This document shows positions 1 through 9,800 of a stretch of 40,057 nucleotides of DNA, in pieces (positions within the stretch are counted from its first letter, which is position 1; the number at the start of each line of letters is the position of its first letter). The position numbers and the translations under genes are program-made. The notes under the pieces were generated by a model. It saw nothing but the letters and a program-made list of their open reading frames with translations. It was not told where the DNA came from and ran no database searches. The stretch lies in contig JADNRV010000389.1 of the NCBI GenBank assembly GCA_015499995.1, positions 1-40,057 of the forward strand, written 5' to 3'. This stretch comes from Flammula alnicola. Taxonomy: Eukaryota > Basidiomycota > Agaricomycetes > Agaricales > Strophariaceae.

Positions 1-845
1 GAAGACTATGAAGATGCTTTTGGCGATGGTTCCAACCTGTCGGACCCAGGATTTGGGGAACCAGGGAAGGGAAGGAACGATTCGAACTTGCACTCGCGGA
101 TCGACTGTTTGATCATAAGAATTAAGCACTTAGTACCATGCGTAGGTTTTCGACACAGTTTTGCATTGAGCCATTTTTGAAGATCAATCTGTTTCGAGTT
201 CGACGGGCTGGATGGGAAAAGTCATGAATAATTAATGAAGGACTTCGGTACGAGTGTCTTCCCCGACTCTCGACTAAGGAGAAGGAGGGTTCTGTGGATT
301 TTCACTTTGACCACTCGTATTGCACAGTTCCTTTGAATGCAAGTGATGAAAGATGAGGTATGTCGAATACCCGATAACTGCGGCACTGGCCACGGCAATT
401 GCGACAGCAGTGCGTGAGCTCGACATCATGGTCATGATAGATCATGATTCATGAACAACTGCCTTGCTGAAGTAGTAATTGGGGTGGCACAGTGATCATG
501 AAGGGATAGTAGCAAGGGAGGAGATATTGACGAAAGTCCACGCTTTACTGACACAGTTCGGAGGGCGTGATAAAACAGGACTAAGGCGACCATGGATTTC
601 GGCCATACCAGTACCAATACTTGTTATTTCATGGCGTTCGGGTATTTACAAAATCTTATCGCAATCAAGAAATTGTAATGATCTAACTTTCTAACTTCCG
701 ATGCTCGACGTAGGTAATAAATTATTAAGGAGTCACCATTCCTCCTCCTTCCCAATGATATTACCCCAAGCTCTGATTCTCTTCAATTCCTTGACTGCAC
801 CTCCGTCACACTCTCTAATAATCTTCGCACTCAGCCCACCCTTAA
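1..845. other. Intergenic, no gene recognised
   Basis: No reading frame here has recognisable protein character, and I found no convincing splice structure or RNA gene. The right end is presumably the 3' flank of the F-box gene transcribed leftwards. A tRNA B-box-like stretch near 83-95 was examined and rejected because its T-stem does not pair. Confidence 0.5.
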
Positions 846-2600
846 TCAGGAGTTCCCCAAAATATTGCCCATTGTTACAATATCCAACGTTCGGCAACCA
901 TCCGCCAGATCTCGTGCGGCCTCGTCAAAGGTCTCTGGAGCATACTTTCCGTAATCTTTCTCTGCGACACCACCGGTATCGAAGTCAGCGTAATCTTCCC
1001 AGTTTGCAGAACGTGCGAAGAAAGGTTGGGCGTAGATGTTGATACCGCCTGAGAGGGTGAGACGCTGTAGCTTGGGGAACCGGGACAAGGAGGTGGTGAT
1101 GGAATCCTGCATTGAATTAGTTCTGACGGACAACAAGTACCAAAAATGACAGGAAACTTACCAGGGTGTCATCCGATGTTCCCATGAGTTCTAGTTCCTC
1201 TAGGTTCGGAGCAGCCTTCGATAAACTCATGATATAATTCCCATCGAATTGCCTGGCCGGCCTCTTCGCGTCTGCTTCCGACATGTCTCCGTTCTTATCT
1301 TCCCGCCACCTGTGCCCCTCTCGCGGCTTTGGACTGTTCCCCGATTCGCGATGTATGCCGAGACTGCGGAGAGCGGGAAGAATTCCATTCTGAGCAACCA
1401 CGCGCAAGAGGTATGGGCCTTGTGCGTTGTAGGTCTCCCAGAGGCTGAGTCTGATGAGGGAATTTGATACTTGAGGAAGGAGGACAAGAGCGTGGTCGAC
1501 GTTACACTGCCACACAATCTGTTAAGGTGTTTCGAAGTCGGATGCTACAGAACCTACTCACCTGCAGGTATTTTAGGTTTGGGAGCATTCCGATTTCAAA
1601 GTTATAGAACCAGCACCCATCCACGCCAGGCCAGAATTCGAGGCGCTCGATACCGGGATGGGCCCTCCAGAAGGTGTTCGTGGAGGCGGGATCGGAAACA
1701 AAAAACTTGTCGAGGATGAGGGTGCGGAGGTTTGGAATAACGCAGCCAAGGAGTCCGCCAGGGCTAGAGGCATCGATTTCTTTGGCATGTAAAGCATCAC
1801 GGAGTCGAAGCTCGAGGGTATGTAAATTTGGTGGAAGTTGTGAAAGATTGATGGTTGGTAGTGGGTCTTAAGACGATATCAGCAGTGGATGATTGAAATA
1901 TCCTTCTGATAACATACAGCTGAGTAAGTAGCATTCAATGCGGATGCTGGTCAGACTCTAGCAAGAAAGATTGGGTCAGAACAGGAAAGGTGCATAAGAC
2001 CGTAATGTATACCTCGATTGAGAAAATCTCAGGCTCTATCCACTCTTTCCCAAATTCCTGTGAGAAATAGGACAAATGGACGGCTTTTAAATTGGGGCAC
2101 TTTGTCTTCAAGCTTGTATCGAACGACGAGGGAAGTTTGAGGAAGTCGTCCGTTGGATTGTTCCCTTCTGTCCCGTCCCATTCGCGGATGACCTGAAGAG
2201 TCAAAGCCGAGAGATGCCGCAACCCATCGACATCTATGAGTTTCTGAAGTGCATTGAGGGAATGACCTGGAGTGCGGATTGGTGTTTTTATCGAAGAATC
2301 AATGCACAGGTGGCGGATGCAGTGGCTGGGAGAGGGATTTCCCTGCTTTTGGATATCTTCCTCTGTCACGATTTCAGCCTTTGCGATCAACGCGTTCAAG
2401 GTTGATAACGCTTGATCCTCTCCCACAAGTCGTACGTGGCCATACATAAGCTGTGGAAATACAATATCATGAAGGCAATGACAAGTGAGCGCCAATGAAA
2501 GTAAGGTTGAAGGGCGATAGACAAGTGGAAGGTGTCCTATGATTACGGGGAATAACTCTGGGAAAAGTTCGCTGAAGGACGTCGCTGACGCTGAGGGCAT
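846..2600 (-). CDS. F-box-like / leucine-rich-repeat-like protein
   Basis: The gene has five exons: 2600-2013, 1957-1918, 1866-1562, 1518-1162 and 1106-846. All joins are GT-AG and keep frame, giving 516 aa. The N-terminal 45 residues resemble a degenerate F-box (FSELFPELFPVIIGHL, then a Leu-rich helix and FPQLMYGHVRL). The rest alternates Leu-rich segments such as NLRTLILDKFF, GIERLEFWPG, NLEELELMG and KLQRLTLSGG, in the style of irregular fungal LRRs. Such proteins are common and highly expanded in Agaricomycetes. By family analogy they would act as SCF substrate adaptors by binding Skp1, but neither Skp1 binding nor a substrate can be read from sequence. The start is the first ATG of exon 1, just ahead of the F-box-like segment. 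Confidence 0.75.
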
Positions 2601-3260
2601 GATGACTGGGTTAGACGGTTTGTCAAGTTGTATTACTAAGTATGAGTATTACTAACTCCCCACAGAACACTGCCTATATCCAGTGCTCTTATCATTTCGG
2701 TGCTCGCCAGCTTGCAGGAGATACTCCACTGAGTACTGATGTATCTTGTGCCACTGAGTTTATCATTTAGAGCTGAATAAATCATGGACACATATTTGAC
2801 AGCGACGAGACAGTGGAAAAGATGGAAAACATATTGCGTCGTCGCAATCGCACTCCGTTTCGGACTTTCCCGAGGTTGACTTTCGCCGCATGCGGAACGG
2901 TGGCCCGGCGAAGGGAAAGTCGTTCCAACATCACTCACTGCTGTCGTTTCCGTTTGTTTTCTAGGTATGTAGGTGCTCTGCCTATAAATGTGCTAAGCTA
3001 ATTATTTTATTTTTATCCCATAGCGCTCGCAAGGCTTCTTCAAGGCAGGCGGGCACCGCACATTGGAAAAGGTGCAGGTATCGGCGATCCGAATCGAGTT
3101 ATTGTGTTTAAACTCATTTACTCTAGTCCAATGAATGGTGACGAACGGGCAACAGAGACGATGTGCAGGTTTTCTTGTCTTGTGCGCGTCTCAGCACATG
3201 CACACTTACGACTCGATTGTTAGATGATTTGCTCTCAGCGGCGACCATGTCTAACACTCG
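2601..3260. other. Intergenic region between divergent genes
   Basis: This stretch separates the F-box gene (leftward) from the APH-like gene (rightward). An open frame on the minus strand at 2636-2938 has no family resemblance, so I do not call it. The stretch presumably holds both promoters. Confidence 0.4.
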
Positions 3261-3267
3261 AGACCTG

Positions 3268-3273
3268 TATAAA
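3268..3273 (+). promoter_or_regulatory. TATA box of the APH-like gene
   Basis: A TATAAA hexamer lies 245 bp upstream of the first base of the split start codon. A start about 30 bp downstream would place transcription initiation inside the perfect hairpin at 3284-3317. This is a sequence match only. Confidence 0.45.
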
Positions 3274-3283
3274 GACAGCCCCC

Positions 3284-3317
3284 AGATTTGTCTGAGCACT
3301 CAGGCTCAGACAAATCT
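3284..3317 (+). repeat. Perfect 14-bp inverted repeat with 6-nt loop
   Basis: The arms are 3284-3297 (agatttgtctgagc) and 3304-3317 (gctcagacaaatct), fully complementary, around the loop actcag. The repeat sits 10 bp downstream of the TATAAA, so it straddles or immediately follows the expected transcription start. In RNA it would form a strong 5'-leader hairpin; in DNA it could be a dimeric operator. Confidence 0.8.
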
Positions 3318-3517
3318 CCCCCATCGTACTCTCACAATTCACACCGCTTCTTGCGCTACCCACCCTCCCACACCTTATATCGAGCACCCCTATACCAATT
3401 GACTACATACTCAGACCTGAGCGCGGCCGCCAACGGTAATAATCAGAAGACATCCGCTCTTGCGTCCTTCCTACTTCCAGCCCCTCATCGCACCGAATTC
3501 CTCGCCTTCTCATTCAA

Positions 3518-4508
3518 AGTACGTCGCTTCTCTTCATGCCTATTTGTACGAATCGGCTCACCTCTCCCAGTGGCCACCATTCCCACCATTTTCTCCGAGG
3601 TCCCCGCCAATTTACCGCCTCCCGATCAAATTGTCGCTTTGTGCAAGGAGGCAGGCTACAACAGTGACGGAATCGCCTTCGCTGACCCGTCTTCCGGGGC
3701 CGTCTTGGCCTGGTTCAAGTACGGGCCCAACGTTACCATGGACGAGGCGTCAACTCAGGCCTGGGTCGCGGAGCACCTGAACGCCAAGCCAGAGGCCGGC
3801 GTGAAGGTCCCTCGTGTCTACATGGCTTTCACGAGCCCCCACCCCGCCTGCACCATTGGCTATATCATCATGGAGTACATTGCTGCTCCGGACTGCAAGA
3901 ACAGCGACTACGAGCGGGTAGCGCGGGCCGTGGACACGCTCATCCGCGTCGAAGCTCCAAGCTCCGTGCCCGGACACTTCGGTGGCGGGGCAGCGGTCCA
4001 CAGCTTGTTCTTCGAATGGGTGTCTGATATCAAGTACGAGACGAGCAAAGAGCTGCAGGACCATGTGAACGGCGTAAGTGAGCACTAATTTTCCACAGCG
4101 CCTAGATGACTTACGGCTATGGTAGATCCTTAAACTCAACGAAGACGCTACGCGCGTTAGCTTCGAGGCCGAAGGGCTTTACCTTTGCCCGGTCGATATC
4201 TACCCCCGCAACTTCAAGATGCTCAAAGACGAGATAGTGGTCCTCGACTTCCGTGCGACGTGCTTTTTACCTGCATCCTTTATCGCCTACGCGATGCGGA
4301 AGCCAGCGCACAACTTCACGCGGAAAGTTGCCAAGTACGTTAACTATCCGCAGTCGAGCAACTTCGAGGCAATGGCGGCCGCCTCTGGTTACCTGGCTTG
4401 CCACGGAAGAAATAATATAGGTCAGCCTGACAGCTTTCGTTTTGCCTAGACTAATGTGACGACTGGACAGCACTTCCGACGAGCGTCCGCCAGCGCATGC
4501 GATGCTGA
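3518..4508 (+). CDS. APH/kinase-fold phosphotransferase-like protein, start codon split by an intron
   Basis: Exon 1 contributes only the A of the ATG (3518). After an intron at 3519-3570 (GTACGT...CCCAG), exon 2 (3571-4073) supplies TG and opens MATIPTIFSEVPANLPP. Exons 3 (4126-4420) and 4 (4471-4508) finish a 278-aa protein. Upstream, the frame has stops and no ATG. The fold resembles fungal APH/choline-kinase-like proteins: a candidate ATP-site Lys in AWFKYG, the N-lobe strand GYIIMEYI, a catalytic-loop-like PVDIYPRNF (Asp and Asn kept; the usual His of HGD is Val at the matching place) and the metal-site-like VVLDFRATCF. The protein is shorter than typical APH proteins. The substrate is unknown, and activity is uncertain given the changed loop. 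Confidence 0.7.
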
Positions 4509-4580
4509 AGCATTGCTGCCTGGGACACGGGAAGCTCTTGTTATTTGGTGTCCGGACTCTGCGAAACATCCAAAATTCGG

Positions 4581-4665
4581 CCTCAAATCCGCACGGCATA
4601 CGTCATTCTTTGTGGCAGCTGCATTATCCGGTTTCCGCCCTCAAATCCGCAAAAACGGACAAGAT
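4581..4665 (+). repeat. Paired short repeat TCAAATCCGCA...GGACA, block A
   Basis: Two copies of tcaaatccgca lie at 4583-4593 and 4641-4651, the second followed by acggaca. A similar pair sits at 6219-6285, in the same orientation, beyond the secreted-protein gene. No terminal repeats or target-site duplications were identified. Confidence 0.55.
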
Positions 4666-5025
4666 TGTCACATGAATGTCCAAATTTTTCTCTCCCTGCC
4701 GGGTGACTAGGACCTATGAAAATACCCTACCAGGTCAGATGCAAAAAAGACAAAATTTCTGGCATTTCAGGTGAACAAAAATATGCGTTTTGGAGCCCGA
4801 TTTCGGGTGAATTCCCAACCTGACCTTCAAAATTTGGCGATTTGTTTCAGACTCAAGTATTCAGCCTCGATATCCCAACCAGTCATATAAATTCAAGTGT
4901 ACGAACTGCTACCAAGTCCACAGCGATTCCCAAAAAGAATTGTCCATAACGTTACAAAAACACGTTTATTTCTCCATGGAAGATCGCCTTATGCTTGAGA
5001 GAAGTTTATAAATGAAGGAACATTC
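4666..5025. other. AT-rich intergenic region, no gene seen
   Basis: I see no coding or RNA gene. The stretch presumably holds the 3' flanks of the APH-like gene (rightward) and of the secreted-protein gene (leftward). Confidence 0.4.
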
Positions 5026-5873
5026 TCACAACCCCTGATAGAAGAACATTCCTATCACCGTGGCAGTGATAAGTTCGAAATTAATGTTCTGCATTGCTAT
5101 CGTCCTAACCCCAAACGAAGCAGCAGTCGAGGGAGATGGGGCTGGAGCGGTATCTGTAGGGATGGAGGTGACTGTCGATTGAGGGGCAATCGGTGTAAGT
5201 GATACCGATGTTACGGTTGCCTGTGATAAGGTCGACAAAAACGAGATCGACAATGGTAGGCCTGGCCGGGTTACAGAGCTGGCCAATGTCGAAGCAGGTG
5301 CACTTGAAACGGAGGACAGTGGCCGATTTGGATTTTGTCCGGGAAAGGTAAGTATCGGAAGCGAGAATCCTGCACTTGCGCATACATTGGTGAGCCCTGC
5401 AAACCGTGGGGAATATGCAAAGAGCACAATGAAGTCGTTTATGAGTCAGACGACCTTGGATAATGATAGGTAATTTGGAGAACTTGCCATCGAGCGCCAG
5501 CTGGTCTGGTGAGTAGTCCGTCAAGTTGAATGCCTGCCCGACACACTCAAGACAATTGAAATATCCCATTTCAAAGCTAGCCTGACAGCAAGTTGAAATT
5601 TGGCACTACATTTAAATACAAGTCAACGAGATTCATCGACAGTGAAAATAGAGAAAGACTCACTCCTGCAGCAACCACGCTAGTTATCGGATCGCATTGC
5701 GTTTCGCATTGGGGTGGCCCAGCAGGATTAGTACCGGTTTGTCGAGATTCAAGAGATCCCTCTGCTCGAAGGTTGATTCTAGCTATCATGCCAGGAATCA
5801 CTCCTGCTTCGGTCACGCGAACGGCCATCATTCCAGCCCCCACAAGATGAAGAAAAGCGGTGGAGTAAAACAT
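5026..5873 (-). CDS. Secreted 8-cysteine protein with Ser/Thr-rich tail, possibly GPI-anchored
   Basis: Three exons, 5873-5664, 5605-5455 and 5396-5026, join in frame to give 243 aa. Residues 1-25 form a hydrophobic signal-peptide-like N-terminus. A cysteine-rich core follows (CETQC, then CQISTCC, then NCLEC and NVC), eight Cys in all. Next comes a long Ser/Thr/Pro-rich region suited to O-mannosylation, and a hydrophobic C-terminus (LITATVIGMFF) that could be a GPI signal. The cysteine spacing is similar in spirit to CFEM-like or other Agaricomycete small secreted proteins, but I cannot assign a named domain. The alternative acceptor at 5583-5582 gives an immediate in-frame TAG, which supports the exon 2 start chosen. 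A role at the cell wall or surface is inferred only. Confidence 0.75.
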
Positions 5874-6204
5874 TTTCAGGACAAGATCTCAACGTTCAAC
5901 GTTCAACCCCTGTTATGGTTCGAGAGCCTCCGACTTGAGATACGAGGACGATGGAGGTCACGGTGGGAAGTTAGCACGGCCCGTTCGCTGAGTAGCTCCG
6001 CTGCTTCCATTCACCCACAAGGACGAGCCGTTCAAAGTGGCAGGTTTTGGCCGGTTTAGTATGTTAGGGAGTGAGAAGCTGCCAGTGCTAAACCAAAATT
6101 TCTGGTCCCCAGCATTTATGCGTAGATAGGGTTTCCCAAAATGTTGGTCCATTTGGCTAGTACATAGGCATTAATCTGAAAAAATTTTCAGCAGCCTGGA
6201 AACT
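5874..6204. other. Intergenic region upstream of the secreted-protein gene
   Basis: This is the presumed promoter region of the leftward secreted-protein gene. A short tandem (cgttcaa twice) occurs near 5891-5905. Nothing else was recognised. Confidence 0.35.
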
Positions 6205-6212
6205 TTGTCCGG

Positions 6213-6290
6213 CTGGCCTCAAATCCGCACGAAAGTGGACAGAACTAGGATTTTTGGGCTGTCAAATCCGCAAGAAATGGACACAGATTT
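6213..6290 (+). repeat. Paired short repeat TCAAATCCGCA...GGACA, block B
   Basis: Two copies of tcaaatccgca at 6220-6230 and 6263-6273 are followed by agtggaca and aatggaca. They match block A at 4583-4658 in orientation and pattern, so the two blocks flank the secreted-protein gene. Confidence 0.55.
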
Positions 6291-6843
6291 GACGAATTCT
6301 TCCCGGGTACTACTTGCTGTCTTCGGTAATCTGCGCTCGTCATGCATCTTCTCGCGGCGACTGTTATCCTTGACTCGCCGTCTGTAGACTCTGTACTACT
6401 ATATACGCATCTCAATATCATCATCGTTGCCGGTGAAAAAAGCTCGCTCTAAGTATAAGAAATGAGTTCTCTTATCGTCCTATCCTACGTATTCCTGAAG
6501 TGAACTCGGCCTTCAGCAAAATGCCCCAAAAATCACAATTGGCGATATTGTAACTCTGATACAATATTACCAACAAACGATTTTGCTTCCGTATCGATTA
6601 CAACCACTAAATCCTCTCGAGTCTCGGCCATATCGGCAATACCTTGTACCAGTTATCGACGGATTGCAAGCAGATTGCAATGGGACCACCGGTTCATTAA
6701 TATTGTGAGTCCAGGTCTGGGCGGGGAATTTATCGTAGTATGTATCTCTAATTTAACCGTTAACGAGTTATAAAATTGCTTTCAGATGCTATGTTACAAC
6801 GGGATGGGTTGTGCTACATATCCTTTGACCATCAACATAAACG
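6291..6843. other. Intergenic region downstream of the RING-IBR gene
   Basis: On the minus strand this is the 3' flank of the CCCH/RING-IBR gene. It was scanned for a missing RING2 exon: no Cys/His-rich reading frame and no plausible acceptor-linked exon was found. Confidence 0.45.
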
Positions 6844-9800
6844 CTACACTACTTGACTTCTTTCCGAGCATGCCAGGCCTACATGGGCGAGAGATTTACA
6901 ATAGGTACATATCTCGGTGACGCAGAGCGAGCATTTTACGTTAACGCCTTCTTCCCTGACACGGTACACCGCCTGACATTCCAGCGAAGGACAGAAGAAC
7001 AGCTCGTCTGGCATGGAGCGCACATACGAAAGGAATGTCGACCGAAGAACTTCCTTTTCTTCCACAGGAAGATTGTCCCGAATTATGATGTAGGGCACGT
7101 GCGCTTGGCACTGCTCCGTCTGACCGTCAGGTAAAGTACGCTGCTGGATGCATTGGAAAGGCGCACTGCCTGTGCTGAGGACGGCGGCTTGCAAACAAGC
7201 AGTACAGTATACGTGTCGGCATGACAGTAGAACGGGGTTAACTGCGTCGTGGTGGCAGATTTGGCAGATTCCTGGATTACCTGTGGGCATAGGTCGAATA
7301 TCCAGGCCAGCCAGCATGGCATCGACCTTCAAAACATCCTCGGAGGACCCTCGGACGACGAGTTTCGAGCTCAGAACGTCGAGCGAGACCTTGTTGGTGC
7401 CAATCTTGTCTTGGAGGTTCTTGAAGGCTCCGTTGACCAGCGGATTTAACTGGGGCCTGGGCAAGTCGATCTCGTGCCGCAGATCGTGGACCTTCGACAG
7501 CAACTTCAATATCGAATTTTTGGCTTGTTCTTGATCTTGTTTTGCTCCGAATATTTTGACGTTTTTGGCCCGGTGGTCGCAATGGATGAACGTGTTTGTG
7601 TTACTTTGAAACTGGTTCAGAGCGTTGGTGCTGCTTGACGTTTCGAAGTATTCATCCCAGACCTCTTTCCCGTCTGAAGTCACTACGAGGCCTCGAAGGA
7701 CAATCCCCAGCTCGTTGTTTAAGTCGGCGAATGCGACGTGGTTGTCAAATGAGGCGAAGATGCGGACCCAGACGAAATTCTTGTCCCGGTGGTCATTGTA
7801 TTGGACGGTGCACTTCTTCAGACTCTCGCACTTCGCCTTCAATCGATCTAGCTCGTTTTGGATGGCGTCAAATTGAATTCGAAGAATTTGATATCGGGAA
7901 TAATAAATGGGTTTGATGGTGAGAGGTTGGTCGCCCAAAAAGTCTTGACTTTGTGAGTCCAGTGAACGCAAAGCCTCTGCAGCCGCTGCCTCATTCTTGA
8001 ACGTCACAAACGCAGTCGAGCTTGCTCCTGTGTCGCTTGGAAGTAGATCAAAGTCTACCATATCTTCGAATTTCGAAAACGTAGCACGGATTTCGTCGGT
8101 CGCATCTTTGGAGTAGGTTGGTCGGTTCATGGTGATGAGGTTATTTTCCGGACAGATTTCCTCGACTTCAGATTTGGTAACGTCAGGGACAAGGTTTTGA
8201 AGAGAGATGGCAAATGCGGATTTCTGAGTCTTGGGGGGAGTGACGAAGGCGGCTTTGACAGTTCGGCCCCCTAGGATAACACCGTTCAGTCGAATTGCCT
8301 CTTGCTTCGCCTTGGTAATAGTTGGATAGTGGCACCAAGCAGACGCGCTTGGTCTGGGCCACGAGACCTTGAGGTAGACCTTCTGGTTCGGAGACCTCAT
8401 TACAGGTGCCATTCGGGTCTTCAGAGACGCGGAAATAACCATCGACTGGTATTCTCGGCCGTGAAGATGCTTGAACGCATTGTAAGCTTGGTCAGCCTCA
8501 GCAAAGTCCACTTGGATGATATCTGAATGAGCCGTCTGGTCAAGACTGATGGTCTGTCGGATTTCTCCATATGGCCCAGCGAGTTTTTCGATATCCGCGG
8601 GCGAGAGATCAGGAGGAAGGTTGGAAAGGACGAGTTTCTTCGACTCGGTAAGTGTCGTCACTTTCTCAGGAGTTACATCTTTTCCAAACAGGACCTCGCA
8701 GTTCATCATGAATCGGTTGACTACGGGGTGGTCAAAAATCTGGAAAGAACAGGTTATTGACTATCTCTGGATTTCAATTTTAGGCAACTTACGATTGGCT
8801 CAACCTCAGGCTCCTGTAATTCCGGTTCCGGTTCCAGTTCTGGAACAGGTACTAGCTCCACACCTTCGACGATATCAGGAGACGACTCGGTGGCATCAAC
8901 ATGAAGATTGTCAAGCCCGGTGTTATTAGGCGAGGGCTCAGGAGAAACCTATCGACATATTAGAATATGAAGTAAGTAAAGGTAAACGATATTGACTTAC
9001 CTCCTCAGCAGTCTCACCACGACTTGGACTCTCAGGCTCCGTGTTGATAATATGCTTGTAGCTACAACCCTCTCCGAACCGGCAATAACCTTGACCGAAC
9101 ATTTTGCAAGGCGCGTTGATTTTCTTCGGAGCTGCAGGAACGTCGCTGATTTCAGTTGACCAGGGCTTCGACCAAGAATCGTCTTCTTCGTTAGCGTCCT
9201 GAATTTGTGGTTCCTCCGATGGTTCAGCTTCGACTGCCTGATCCTCAGAGTTGGAGTGGTGCTGTTTCGGGTCTGAGTGCTGACCCACCTCTGGATCGTG
9301 GCGATGCGGACAATCAGCACCCTTTCGGCAGGTACCTTTAGCGTAGTATGGGCATGGTGATGCAGAGACTACCCAAGGAGCGGAATGTGAAGAGTCATCT
9401 GTAGGTGGCCATTCGTCACCGGAGGATTTCGCGTTGCCCCAAGAGACTGAGGGCTTAGCCTCTGCATCATGGGAAAATTGGCAAGCGTCTCCTCGACGGC
9501 ATCGTCCGTTCTCTGCAAACTGATAGCACACTTTGGGCTTCCTCGATGTTGTTGTGGAAGTCGTTGGTCCCCAGGAACTTTCATTGGTAGAAATTCCCCA
9601 GCTGTTGTCAACCGGAGCTGCCCAGCCGTTATCATCGTCGGCAGCTTCATCGGCGACCTTTCCAGTTATCGTCTTGGTATTGTCTCCCCAAGATCCGTTC
9701 TCTTCTTCTCCGGCAGGATGCGGAGCGGATGAGTCGGGTCCGGAAGGTCCTCCAGACGAATGGTTGTTGCCGTCAGGCTCATCACCGTGGCGGTACCGGC

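Noticed and set aside
60..160. tRNA-like B box (gattcgaac) on either strand
   Set aside because: The T-stem has two mismatches in five pairs and no A box or cloverleaf could be built around it.
2636..2938. Minus-strand open frame of 100 codons
   Set aside because: No family resemblance, no ATG-led start in good context and no splice partner. It probably lies in the intergenic/promoter region.
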